A DNA stretch of 19,382 nt from JAGMDK01 sp023128695 (GTDB lineage Bacteria > Planctomycetota > Phycisphaerae > UBA1845 > Fen-1342), in contig DAOVQG010000045.1 in NCBI GenBank assembly GCA_030628805.1, positions 1 through 19,382 on the forward strand. The letters are read 5' to 3'. The notes under the pieces are model-generated. The model did no database searches. It was not told the origin of the DNA and saw only the letters and a list, made by a program, of their open reading frames with translations. Positions 1-7,041 of the stretch are shown here, one piece after another (the first letter of the stretch is position 1; each line of letters begins with the position of its first letter). The translations under genes were made by a program, and so were the position numbers.

Positions 1-84
1 GAAGCTCCCGCCGAGCCGTGTTGGGAGGGCGAAGCTCCCGCTGAGCCGCGGCGCCCCCGGCTCGGCAGGAGCCTCGCCCTCCCG
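1..84. repeat. Dispersed repeat family E (GGCGAGGCTCCTGCCGAGCC-like), inverted pair plus partial copy
   Basis: Positions 23-48 (GGGAGGGCGAAGCTCCCGCT onward) and 58-84 (its near reverse complement, ending in GCCTCGCCCTCCCG) form an inverted pair. A truncated copy of the left arm lies at 1-18. The same unit returns at 2317-2345, 16717-16772 (inside comEC) and 19305-19357. Seen directly by comparing copies; no protein-coding role is apparent here. Confidence 0.8.
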
Positions 85-124
85 CTCTTTGCGTCCTCTT
101 GTAGTCCTCTCACGCCGGGCACCG

Positions 125-143
125 CGCGGGCTTCAGGCCCGCG
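125..143. repeat. Palindromic repeat family F (GCGGGCTTCAGGCCCGC)
   Basis: CGCGGGC at 125-131 pairs with GCCCGCG at 137-143 around a TTCAG loop. A related palindrome (CCGCGGACTTCAGTCCGCG) is at 19200-19218. A short hairpin without a T-run, so a terminator role is not supported. Confidence 0.6.
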
Positions 144-198
144 GCTCTTCTTCAAGATGTTATAGCCGCACCTGGGACGCGCATGTTCATCCCGAGTC

Positions 199-207
199 TG
201 GTATGAT
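199..207 (+). promoter_or_regulatory. Possible extended -10 promoter of the first lipoprotein gene
   Basis: TGGTATGAT is an extended -10 element (TGn followed by TATGAT, five of six matches to TATAAT), 46 bases before the start codon at 253. No convincing -35 box lies upstream, which is usual for extended -10 promoters. Weak evidence, by inspection only. Confidence 0.35.
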
Positions 208-252
208 GCGTGGGTTCCGTGCAGGGCGCGTTATTGCAGCGAGGGAAGTCTC

Positions 253-855
253 ATGATGCGCTTGAGAATCATTTTAACATTACCGGTGCTGGCTGGTTTG
301 GCAGGCTGTGGCGGGGGGGGGGCGGTCAGCGGCCAGCAACAGCGAGTTATCAAGGATGCGACCCCGGATCAAGTATTGGCTGAAGCGGCTGTCATCCTGA
401 AACGGGAGTTCGGGCGCGTGCGGGTCGATCCCGTGGCTCGCACCATCATCACCGCGCCGGTCGAGTATACGACCGACCGCGAGAGCGGCACGGCTCGCGA
501 TCTGTACCGCGGCCGCTCCACCATGCGCCACAAGGCCACTTTCAGCGTCGGACGCAAGAGCGGTGCCCCGGTGGCACGATTGCGAATCGACGTCGAACGG
601 CGGGATACCGTTCGGCAACAGGTCATGCAGCCCCGCGGACACCGCCTGAGCGACGCGCCGGGCCATGAGACCCCGATCGACCGCGACGCCGCCACGACGG
701 AGCAGCAGAACACCGTCTGGACGCGCGTGCGACGGGACACTAGGTTGGAGCGGGCGATCTTGGAGGAATTGCGGGAACGGTTTGCACGTTTAACCGCCGA
801 ACCGGAACGCGCGCGGACCGGTACGGAGCCGCCTGCTAAAGGAAAAATGCCCTAG
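253..855 (+). CDS. Putative lipoprotein of unknown function
   Basis: A 200-residue protein not recognised as a known family. The N-terminus is a lipoprotein signal peptide: basic MMRLR, a hydrophobic stretch, and the lipobox LAGC with the acylated cysteine at residue 19. A run of glycines follows, coded by ten consecutive G bases (313-322). The mature part is mixed alpha/beta-like and rich in Arg and Thr; residues 35-65 (ATPDQVLAEAAVILKREFGR) look like the start of a small folded domain. The start is supported by GAGGGA 7 bases upstream; a second ATG follows immediately at 256. The stop codon TAG (853-855) coincides with the first bases of a repeat. It precedes glyA on the same strand but the repeat lies between them, so cotranscription is uncertain. 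The predicted place is the periplasmic face of a membrane. Confidence 0.8.
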   Translation: MMRLRIILTLPVLAGLAGCGGGGAVSGQQQRVIKDATPDQVLAEAAVILKREFGRVRVDPVARTIITAPVEYTTDRESGTARDLYRGRSTMRHKATFSVGRKSGAPVARLRIDVERRDTVRQQVMQPRGHRLSDAPGHETPIDRDAATTEQQNTVWTRVRRDTRLERAILEELRERFARLTAEPERARTGTEPPAKGKMP

Positions 856-932
856 TGCTCTGTCACACGTTAATATACGGGTAGGGTGGGCGTCCCGCCC
901 GCCTCTTTGCGGGCAAGATGCCCGCGCTACCC
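853..932. repeat. Palindromic repeat family H with TAGTGCTC leader
   Basis: A leader TAGTGCTCTGTCACA begins on the stop codon of the preceding gene. It is followed by imperfect inverted arms at 879-903 (GGGTAGGGTGGGCGTCCCGC) and 909-932 (GCGGGCAAGATGCCCGCGCT to CCC). A leader of the same kind, TAGTGCTCCATTACA, occurs at 7565 ahead of another repeat. Confidence 0.65.
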
Positions 933-961
933 TTGATTTTTTTACATTGAGGAAGCACGCA

Positions 962-2224
962 ATGGCGAATCACTTGGCACTTCCGTTGACAGAGACCGAT
1001 CCCGAAGCGGCGGCGATCATCCGTCACGAGGAGGATCGACAGCAGAACACGCTCGAGCTCATCGCGTCGGAGAACCACGTCTCCCTGGCCGTCCGCACGG
1101 CTAATGCCTCCGTCTTCACCAACAAGTACGCCGAGGGCTATCCCGGCAAGCGCTACTACGGCGGCTGCGTGAACATGGACGTGGTCGAGGACCTGGCCCG
1201 GGAGCGAGCCAAAAAGCTGTTCAACGCCGCTTTCGTCAACGTACAGCCGCACTCCGGGGCCCAGGCCAATGTCGCGGTCTACTGCGCGGCGCTCAAGCCC
1301 GGCGACACAATCCTCTCGCTCGACTTGGCCCACGGCGGACACCTGACGCACGGGCTGAAAGTCAACTTCAGCGGAGCGTGGTTCAATATCGTGCCCTACG
1401 GCGTCGAGAAAGAGACCGAGCAGGTCAGCATGGATACCGTGCGTAAGCTGGCGCTCGAACACAAGCCGCAATTGATCATCTGCGGCGCATCGGCCTACCC
1501 GCGGATGATCGACTTTACGGCCTTCGCCGAGATTGCAACGGAATGCGGGGCCCGCCTGATGGCGGATATCGCCCACATCGCGGGGCTGATCGCGGTCGGA
1601 CTGCATCCGACTTCCATCGGGATCGCCGATTTCACCACCACAACGACGCACAAGACGCTGCGCGGGCCACGCGGCGGAATGATCTTCTGCAACACCGAGG
1701 ATGACTTCAAGCTGATCAACCGCTGGGTGTTCCCCGGCACCCAGGGCGGGCCGCTCATGCACACGATCACCGCCAAGGCGGTCGCGTTCGGCGAGGCCCT
1801 GCGGCCGGATTTCAAGGAGTATCAGCAGCAGATTGTCAATAACGCCCAGGCCCTCGCCGAGGGGCTCAAGTCGCACGGCTATCGGCTCGTCTCCGGCGGC
1901 ACCGACAATCATCTGATGCTGGTCGATCTGCGGGACGTGCACCCCGATCTGACCGGCAAGCAGGCCGAGGCCTGGTTGGAGGTCGCGGGCATCATCACGA
2001 ACAAGAACATGATCCCATTCGACGAGCGCAAGCCGACCCAGACCAGCGGCCTGCGGCTCGGCACCCCGGCCCTGACCACGCGCGGCATGAAAGAGGCCGA
2101 GATGAAGGCGGTCGCGGGGCTGATTCACCGGGCACTCTCGGCGGGTGACGACGAAGCCGCCACCGCCAAAGTACGCAGCGATGTTCTGGATCTGTGCGGG
2201 CAATTCCCGCTGCCGCACGCGTGA
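962..2224 (+). CDS. glyA: Serine hydroxymethyltransferase
   Basis: Converts serine and tetrahydrofolate to glycine and 5,10-methylene-tetrahydrofolate with pyridoxal phosphate, in the cytoplasm; a main source of one-carbon units. The 420-residue product, close to the 417 of E. coli GlyA, is collinear with the family: LELIASEN (residues 32-39), YAEGYPGKRYYGG (56-68), the AD(I)AHIAGL stretch (201-209), and the PLP-binding TTTTTHKTLRGPRGG with Schiff-base lysine at residue 231. The start is ATG 962, because GAGG lies 9 bases before it; a longer reading from TTG 947 would overlap that ribosome binding site. Flanked on both sides by repeats, it is probably transcribed alone or with the upstream lipoprotein gene. 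Confidence 0.97.
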   Translation: MANHLALPLTETDPEAAAIIRHEEDRQQNTLELIASENHVSLAVRTANASVFTNKYAEGYPGKRYYGGCVNMDVVEDLARERAKKLFNAAFVNVQPHSGAQANVAVYCAALKPGDTILSLDLAHGGHLTHGLKVNFSGAWFNIVPYGVEKETEQVSMDTVRKLALEHKPQLIICGASAYPRMIDFTAFAEIATECGARLMADIAHIAGLIAVGLHPTSIGIADFTTTTTHKTLRGPRGGMIFCNTEDDFKLINRWVFPGTQGGPLMHTITAKAVAFGEALRPDFKEYQQQIVNNAQALAEGLKSHGYRLVSGGTDNHLMLVDLRDVHPDLTGKQAEAWLEVAGIITNKNMIPFDERKPTQTSGLRLGTPALTTRGMKEAEMKAVAGLIHRALSAGDDEAATAKVRSDVLDLCGQFPLPHA

Positions 2225-2269
2225 TGCGTTCCTCGTTCAAGACGTCATTCCGACGAGTCCGCCCCTGCC

Positions 2270-2345
2270 GGTGCGAGAATCCCTTCTCGCACCAGCGGCA
2301 TAATCGACACGGGTGTCGCGGCTCAGCAGGAGCTTCGCCCTCCCT
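2270..2345. repeat. Hairpin repeat GGTGCGAGAA (family A) next to a family E unit
   Basis: GGTGCGAGAA (2270-2279) and TTCTCGCACC (2284-2293) form a perfect 10-bp stem with a TCCC loop, followed by AGCGG as in the 3974 copy. A family E unit (CGGCTCAGCAGGAGCTTCGC, to about 2345) comes 24 bases later. This occupies nearly all the space between glyA and the next gene. No T-run follows the hairpin. Confidence 0.75.
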
Positions 2346-2346
2346 C

Positions 2347-2991
2347 TTGGGGCCCCCGACAGAATGCCGCAAGTTTGCCTGCTGGTTGCTTGCTATGGCG
2401 ATCGGGCTCTGTTTCATCGCCGGTTGCCAGGGCGCTGGACGGGTGGAGTTGGCGGCTTTGAACTATCAGGCTATCGACCCACCCGCTCCGCGTTTTGCAC
2501 AATTAAAGATCGAGCGTTGCTATTGGTGGACGGACGAGGAAGGGCACGTTTGGATCGCAATGGAGCGCGACAAACCTTGGATGCTGGGGTTGGAGCACTT
2601 CGTGTTTCAACTTTCCCTGTCACTCGAAAAGCCTCCGGCCGGTCGGGCGCGCAATTACTTGGTCTCTAGGCGCGAACTCCGCGCCGTGGCCCGTTTCGGA
2701 CCCGCCGAAAGCCGCTTTGTTTCCATCTCCGGCATCGTCGCGCTTTATCGTAAGCCGCATGACCGCCTGCGCGGCAGTTTCCGCTTGCAGGTGGCGCAAC
2801 AGGCCCAGAAGTTACTGGGTTTGGGTGGCTGGAGCCGTCCCCGCCGTTATCTGACGTTGGGGACCTTTACCGCGGTCCATGACGAAGAGCGCGGCCGGCG
2901 GATCGCGGCCGAAACGGAGTCCTTCGGCTGGGACCGCAAGCCGCCGGCCAGTCGGCCCGCCAGACGACCTTGCACGCAGCGGACCAAGTAG
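2347..2991 (+). CDS. Putative lipoprotein of unknown function
   Basis: A 214-residue protein that I do not recognise. A reading frame open from within glyA is not a credible start, because its first residues translate the repeats. TTG 2347 gives a plausible lipoprotein signal: ECRK charged region, hydrophobic stretch, lipobox FIAGC with Cys at residue 27. ATG 2395 (198 residues) is the only nearby ATG in frame, but it would leave just ten residues before the cysteine and no basic residues, so it is less likely unless the protein is not lipidated. Neither start has a good ribosome binding site. Visible in the mature part are a WWTDEEGHVWIAMERD segment and a basic, Pro/Arg-rich tail (PPASRPARRP). 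It looks like a beta-rich secreted domain; no function is proposed. Confidence 0.6.
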   Translation: MGPPTECRKFACWLLAMAIGLCFIAGCQGAGRVELAALNYQAIDPPAPRFAQLKIERCYWWTDEEGHVWIAMERDKPWMLGLEHFVFQLSLSLEKPPAGRARNYLVSRRELRAVARFGPAESRFVSISGIVALYRKPHDRLRGSFRLQVAQQAQKLLGLGGWSRPRRYLTLGTFTAVHDEERGRRIAAETESFGWDRKPPASRPARRPCTQRTK

Positions 2992-3118
2992 ACAGTGGGC
3001 GTTTCCGTCGCCCCTTTCTGGGGCTGGCACACATCTGGACTCTGTCAACCCAGGGCTCGCTGCGCTTCGCCCTGGGCTTTATTCCGTCGTCCGCTCCGCG
3101 GACTTACAAAGCGGCTGC
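2992..3118. repeat. Intergenic region with palindrome family I (CCCAGGGC...GCCCTGGG)
   Basis: The gap between the converging lipoprotein and small-partner genes contains CCCAGGGC (3049-3056) and GCCCTGGG (3069-3076), an 8-bp stem around a 12-base loop. GTCCGCTCCGCGGAC (3090-3104) is a second short palindrome. Both could act as transcription barriers between converging genes, but no T-run is present. Confidence 0.5.
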
Positions 3119-3340
3119 TCATGGTGTGTGTGGTTCAGCATGTTCACTGGGCACTTGGATGTCTTCCGGAGCGATCCATGTGACTTGCCCATCCCGCCAA
3201 ACGACGATTGATTGTCCCAATTGCTTGTGGCGCCACAACGCCTGGCGGACGGCTTCACGGAGAGCCTTATCAATGCGGGTTCCCTCCAGCAGGATTTGGA
3301 CGATTCTATCGCTTTTTCTCTCTTTATCTGGATCAGTCAT
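3119..3340 (-). CDS. Small protein coupled to the zeta-like kinase (candidate antitoxin or partner)
   Basis: A 73-residue charged protein starting at ATG 3340. The start codon shares ATGA with the stop of the upstream kinase gene, a sign of translational coupling. The N-terminal half is helical and charged (DKERKSDRIVQILLEGTRID, then KALREAVRQALWRHKQLG). The C-terminal half carries SIVVWRDGQVTWIAPEDI, which looks like a two-strand hairpin. From memory, similar small proteins with a VVWRDG-(x)-V-W-I-P-E-(D/E)-I ending follow such kinases in other bacteria, but this could not be checked here. Its position second in the cassette suggests a partner or antitoxin; that is inference. Base composition is visibly more AT-rich than the surrounding genes. 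Confidence 0.65.
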   Translation of the reverse strand: MTDPDKERKSDRIVQILLEGTRIDKALREAVRQALWRHKQLGQSIVVWRDGQVTWIAPEDIQVPSEHAEPHTP

Positions 3341-3912
3341 TGATACTTACTTACGATCGCCTGCCATGTTTCCGGGACCATGATTGTCCGTATCGTAGTA
3401 TGAGTACCCATGGCGATCAGTTGGTGTTCTGCGTCTTTTGAATTATTATACATCCGCCAAGAGTTCGCCAACGGTTGATATAATGAAAAAAAGTTCCGCA
3501 ACCCAGCCGAGTAACGCCGCCGAATAATGCTTTCCGGAATACTGTGCCCGCCCATACGCACACGTGCTGCCACACGAGCCACGGCAAGATCGGCACTTTC
3601 AAGCCAGAGGAAGATCAGATGGAACTCGTAACCGTTTTGGATCAGTTTTTGTAATCGACGGTATAATGAGCGTGTGGCGAGCGTGGTTTCAAACGCAAAG
3701 CTCACGCGCATCTGAGCAAGTTCCTCCAATCGTTCCAGCATGATCTTTCCCGCGGCCAGCGCTACTGTTATCGGGTCGAATTCCGACAGTCCCTGTGCGA
3801 TCGTGTCCGCGTTTACAAATTCCACGACACCGATGGTATCCTTGAGTAATGTCGGTGCCATCGTGGACTTACCGGCCCCATTCGGTCCGGCCAGTAGGAT
3901 TACATGTGGCAT
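3337..3912 (-). CDS. Zeta-toxin-like P-loop kinase
   Basis: A 191-residue nucleotide-binding protein of the zeta toxin/AAA kinase type. Visible motifs are the Walker A loop GPNGAGKST (residues 9-17), NADTIAQGLS (34-43) with Asp36 in the place of the catalytic base of zeta kinases, FAFETTLATRS (72-82), a helix rich in arginine (VARVAARVRMGGHSIPESII, then RRR, 111-133) that would be the lid, and NFFSLYQPLANSW (140-152). Zeta toxins phosphorylate UDP-N-acetylglucosamine; whether this one does is not known. It is much shorter than epsilon/zeta family zeta (about 287 residues) and lacks an epsilon-like antitoxin upstream. The start ATG 3912 has GAGAGG close by. The gene forms a two-gene cassette with the 73-residue protein and is lower in GC than its neighbours, suggesting transfer. 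Confidence 0.85.
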   Translation of the reverse strand: MPHVILLAGPNGAGKSTMAPTLLKDTIGVVEFVNADTIAQGLSEFDPITVALAAGKIMLERLEELAQMRVSFAFETTLATRSLYRRLQKLIQNGYEFHLIFLWLESADLAVARVAARVRMGGHSIPESIIRRRYSAGLRNFFSLYQPLANSWRMYNNSKDAEHQLIAMGTHTTIRTIMVPETWQAIVSKYQ

Positions 3913-3973
3913 GACCTCTCACAACCTGTATCTTAGTAAACAACATGACAGGATAGTAACCCTGTGATAACCG

Positions 3974-3997
3974 GGTGCGAGAAAGGATTCTCGCACC
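3974..3997. repeat. Hairpin repeat family A (GGTGCGAGAA-AGGA-TTCTCGCACC)
   Basis: A perfect 10-bp stem with an AGGA loop, between the zeta-like gene and the HEAT-repeat lipoprotein gene. Same stem as at 2270-2293 and 15753-15780, and the same AGCGG follows as in the 2270 copy. It separates two - strand units. Confidence 0.8.
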
Positions 3998-4020
3998 AGC
4001 GGTTCCTTCGCCAGCACGAC

Positions 4021-5058
4021 TCATCTGGTTTCGTTACTGTCACTCAGAATCATGCAAATCGCGTAACTCGCCGCGACCTGGAGGCGGGGGTCGTCCGGCG
4101 CGGCGGCAATTTCGCGTAGCGGCCCGAGGGCTCGCGGGTCGCCAATCTCCGCCAGGGCGTGGATCGCCAGGGAGCGGACGGCGAAAGTCCGGTCGGGATT
4201 CTCCGGCGTCGGGTTCCTGTTCGGATCGGTGTAGCTGAGCATCCGGGCCGCGAGGTCATATCCTTCCTTGAAGCCGAGCTTGCCCAGCCCGCGGGCGGCG
4301 ATCAGCCGGGCTTCCAGATACTCCTCTTCCGGACCCAACAAGGCGTAGAGCAAATCCTCACGGACCTCCTGATAATCAAGTTCCGCCAGAATCAACAAGG
4401 CCTCGGTACGTTCGGCGGTGTCTCCGCGAGAGTACAAGACGAGCCGCCGAATGCCGTCCTCGTCGCCCAACCGGGCCAAGGCGCCGTTGATCGCCAAGCT
4501 CACCCGGCTGGATTTTTCGTTGGCCGGCAGACGCAGGGCCCGCTGCAACCACTGTTTGGCCCGGGGCTCCTCCAGCCGGCCGATGAGAGCGGCAGCCTCG
4601 GCCCGCAAGCCATCTTCCGGCGAGTCGGTCAGGGCCCGCACCAACAGACGCGCGGCACCCTCCTTCCCACAGCGGTAGGCCGCGAACGCCGCCGCCAGGC
4701 GCACGTGTGGATGCACGTTTTTGACGCCGGTCACCATCAGGTCGAGCGACTTGTGATCGCGCCGCTCACCCAGGGCAACGAAGCCGGCGTAGCGGACCAC
4801 GGGGGATTCGGAGCGGGTCGCTTTGCGAAACGCCGGCAGCCCGTCCCGCGGGGCCACTTCGACCAGAGCCTCGATGGCGTTACAGGAGACGATGTCGAGG
4901 TCGCTGCCGGCGGCCAGCAACAACTGGTCCAGCGCGCGGCTGTGCAATTCCAATCGCTCCGGCCCGCAGAGAGCCACGGTCTCATCACGCTTCGGGTTGT
5001 TTTGGCAGCCGCTCCAGAGCAGCATGAAAAAGCCGAGCGCAACCGTGCTGTACCGCAC
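4021..5058 (-). CDS. HEAT-repeat lipoprotein
   Basis: A 345-residue protein made mainly of HEAT-like helical pairs, for example GSDLDIVSCNAIEALVEVAP, SPVVRYAGFVALGER, HPHVRLAAAFAAYRCGK and RTFAVRSLAIHALAEIGDPR; about eight or nine repeats can be followed from residue 50 to 340. HEAT arrays are protein-interaction scaffolds. The N-terminus MRYSTVALGFFMLLWSGC is a lipoprotein-like signal with Cys18, although Trp rather than Leu, Val or Ile sits at position -3, so lipidation is probable, not certain. The start is GTG 5058: a strong AGGAGG lies 7 bases upstream, within the end of lnt, and only three bases separate the lnt stop from the GTG. It is therefore cotranscribed with lnt. The partner is unknown. 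Confidence 0.88.
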   Translation of the reverse strand: MRYSTVALGFFMLLWSGCQNNPKRDETVALCGPERLELHSRALDQLLLAAGSDLDIVSCNAIEALVEVAPRDGLPAFRKATRSESPVVRYAGFVALGERRDHKSLDLMVTGVKNVHPHVRLAAAFAAYRCGKEGAARLLVRALTDSPEDGLRAEAAALIGRLEEPRAKQWLQRALRLPANEKSSRVSLAINGALARLGDEDGIRRLVLYSRGDTAERTEALLILAELDYQEVREDLLYALLGPEEEYLEARLIAARGLGKLGFKEGYDLAARMLSYTDPNRNPTPENPDRTFAVRSLAIHALAEIGDPRALGPLREIAAAPDDPRLQVAASYAICMILSDSNETR

Positions 5059-5061
5059 CCG

Positions 5062-7041
5062 CTAACCTCCTTTTCTCAGCAGCGACTCGATCTTATGCTT
5101 GAGGGCCAGGACCCAGCGTTCGAAGACGGCTCCCAGCCACAGCAAACACGTTAGCAACACACACACGCCGGCGAACCAGTCTCCGAAACGCCCGTACAAG
5201 CTGGTTCGCCGGTCAAGATACACGTGTTCGAGGTCATAACCGACGACGCCCGGGCCGAAGCTCCGTCCGTCTTCAGCGAGGACCCGCGAGTAGATCCGCC
5301 CGTTGGGGTCGATGAAGCCGCTGATGCCCGTGTTGACCGCCCGCGCGATGCTGACCCGGTTCTCCACGGCCCGGAAGGCACAGATCGCCAAGTGTTGCGG
5401 CAACTCGTTGCTTTGCCAGAACCAACGTCGCAACCACCACAGGGGACGTTGGATGGTGCTCGTCGGCGGGGGGCCGACGCGGTGGTGGAACCAGCCGTCG
5501 TTGCTGATGTTCAGCAGGAAATCGGCCCGCCGCCGCGGCCCGTCCCAGGTGAACTCGCGAATGACGTACGGGGTGACATCCTCGTAACAGATCGGCGTGC
5601 CGAAGGTGTAGGTTTGGTCTTCGACCTGTAACTCGAACACCGTGAACTGCTCGCCCGGCGTCAGCGAGTACTCGACCCGCCCGCCGTGGCTGAAGGGGCT
5701 CAGACTGTTCAGCCAGAGGTAGAGCCAGCGCAAGCACCCGTACCGAAACGGCACGAACTCGCCGAAGGGGACCAAGTGACGCTTGTCGTAGCGCAGGCGA
5801 CGTTGGGTCCCGTCTGGATCATAGACCAGGGCCGAGTTGTACCGCTTCTCTTTCGGGTAGGTCGCCTCAGGAAACTGTTCGATCGAGACCGAGCCGACCA
5901 CCACCGTGACCGGGGGCCCGCCCTCCGCCGGCAGCCGCGGCAACTTCATGGAGGGCCGCTCCAACTGGCTGATCTGCACGTTTACCGTCGGGTAGTCGCC
6001 CCGCGCCAGGGCGGATACCGCAACATGGCACAGGTTGCCGTAGAGCCACGTGTCGGCGTATTCATTGTCGATCGCCGCCCGTTCCACTTCGATGAAGCTG
6101 AGGTTCTGGATCGCCGACCAGACCGTCTCCGGGAACACAATCAGATCCGGCTCCCGGCGGGCCGCCTCGGCTGCCCGCGAAAGATACGTAGCCAACACAA
6201 CTTGCGGGGGCGCGGCGCTGTAGGGCGGAGTGGAGGCCAGCGGGAAGTCTTCCTGGATCACGGCGACGCGCGGCCCGTGCGACTCCGGGGTACGCTCGAA
6301 ATCGACCTGGTTGAGGCGGAAATATCCATACCCGAGCGTCACGAGCAGAAGGACCACTGTGACTATGCCGCCGAGCCAGAGTTGGCGGGTGGAGATCTTG
6401 CTGCCTGGCGCAGGCCAGCGGCGGAGGACTAGCTCGACCAGTACGCCGTTGACCAGTGCCGCCAGGAACGACACGCCGTAGGCCCCGGTGATGTCGCTGA
6501 TCTGGATGAGCGGGAGTTGCCGGAAGAAGCCGTGGGAGATGAACAGCCAGGGAAATCCGGTCATGACGGTCCCGCGCAGGTACTCGCAGGCAACCCACAC
6601 GACCGGCAGGCTCCACATCGGCGAGATGCCGTGCCGCCGACCGGTCCGGATCGCCCACGCGGCCAGCGTCCAGTAGATCGCCAGGTACACCCCCAGGGCG
6701 GCGTATCCCAAGCCGGTGACGGGCATCAGCCAACGCAGGGCAACAAGGAAGAACGCCCAGCCAATGAAGAAGCTGAGCCAGTGTACCAGCCAGGCCCGGT
6801 GCGTCCGGCACGTCGCCACCGTCCACGGGACCAGGCAGACCAGCGCCAGCGGCCATACGCCGTAGGGTGGAAAGATCCAGCAGAGCGCCACGGCGGTGAG
6901 CGAATAGAGCAGCAGCACCTGGCCGCCTTCCCGCGGCAGACCGTGCCGCGGAAGACCGGCGGCCGCTGTCGAGGCTGCCTTGTCAGATTTCTTTGGCTTG
7001 TTGGTCTGCTTCATCGAGAGCCGATACTTGACACTAACCAC
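5062..7041 (-). CDS. lnt: Apolipoprotein N-acyltransferase
   Basis: Adds the third acyl chain to the N-terminal cysteine of lipoproteins in the inner membrane. The 659-residue protein has a hydrophobic N-terminal half with about six membrane segments (residues 42-240), then a nitrilase-type domain. The Glu-Lys-Cys triad is visible: FPETVW (Glu305), YDKRHLVPFGE (Lys420) and PICYED (Cys485), followed by NISNDGWF and the FRAVENR segment (556-562). One more hydrophobic helix (about 623-646) closes it. About 115 residues separate Glu and Lys, against about 68 in E. coli Lnt, pointing to an insertion. GTG 7041 is chosen because GAGG sits 8-9 bases upstream and it overlaps the preceding gene by eight bases; ATG 7014 is the alternative. 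The protein is longer than the 512 residues of E. coli. Confidence 0.95.
   Translation of the reverse strand: MVSVKYRLSMKQTNKPKKSDKAASTAAAGLPRHGLPREGGQVLLLYSLTAVALCWIFPPYGVWPLALVCLVPWTVATCRTHRAWLVHWLSFFIGWAFFLVALRWLMPVTGLGYAALGVYLAIYWTLAAWAIRTGRRHGISPMWSLPVVWVACEYLRGTVMTGFPWLFISHGFFRQLPLIQISDITGAYGVSFLAALVNGVLVELVLRRWPAPGSKISTRQLWLGGIVTVVLLLVTLGYGYFRLNQVDFERTPESHGPRVAVIQEDFPLASTPPYSAAPPQVVLATYLSRAAEAARREPDLIVFPETVWSAIQNLSFIEVERAAIDNEYADTWLYGNLCHVAVSALARGDYPTVNVQISQLERPSMKLPRLPAEGGPPVTVVVGSVSIEQFPEATYPKEKRYNSALVYDPDGTQRRLRYDKRHLVPFGEFVPFRYGCLRWLYLWLNSLSPFSHGGRVEYSLTPGEQFTVFELQVEDQTYTFGTPICYEDVTPYVIREFTWDGPRRRADFLLNISNDGWFHHRVGPPPTSTIQRPLWWLRRWFWQSNELPQHLAICAFRAVENRVSIARAVNTGISGFIDPNGRIYSRVLAEDGRSFGPGVVGYDLEHVYLDRRTSLYGRFGDWFAGVCVLLTCLLWLGAVFERWVLALKHKIESLLRKGG

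Noticed and set aside
863..2218. 451-residue open frame antisense to glyA
   Set aside because: The + strand frame is an unmistakable GlyA; the antisense frame is a by-product of high GC codon use and shows no family motifs.
2194..2346. Start of the second lipoprotein inside glyA
   Set aside because: The extra residues come from the end of glyA and from families A and E, and would bury the signal peptide.
2992..3118. Gene remnant before the small partner gene
   Set aside because: The short open frames here run through palindromes and show no signal, motif or ribosome binding site.
4159..5154. 331-residue + strand open frame opposite the HEAT lipoprotein gene
   Set aside because: The - strand frame has a signal peptide, a ribosome binding site and HEAT periodicity; the + frame has none.
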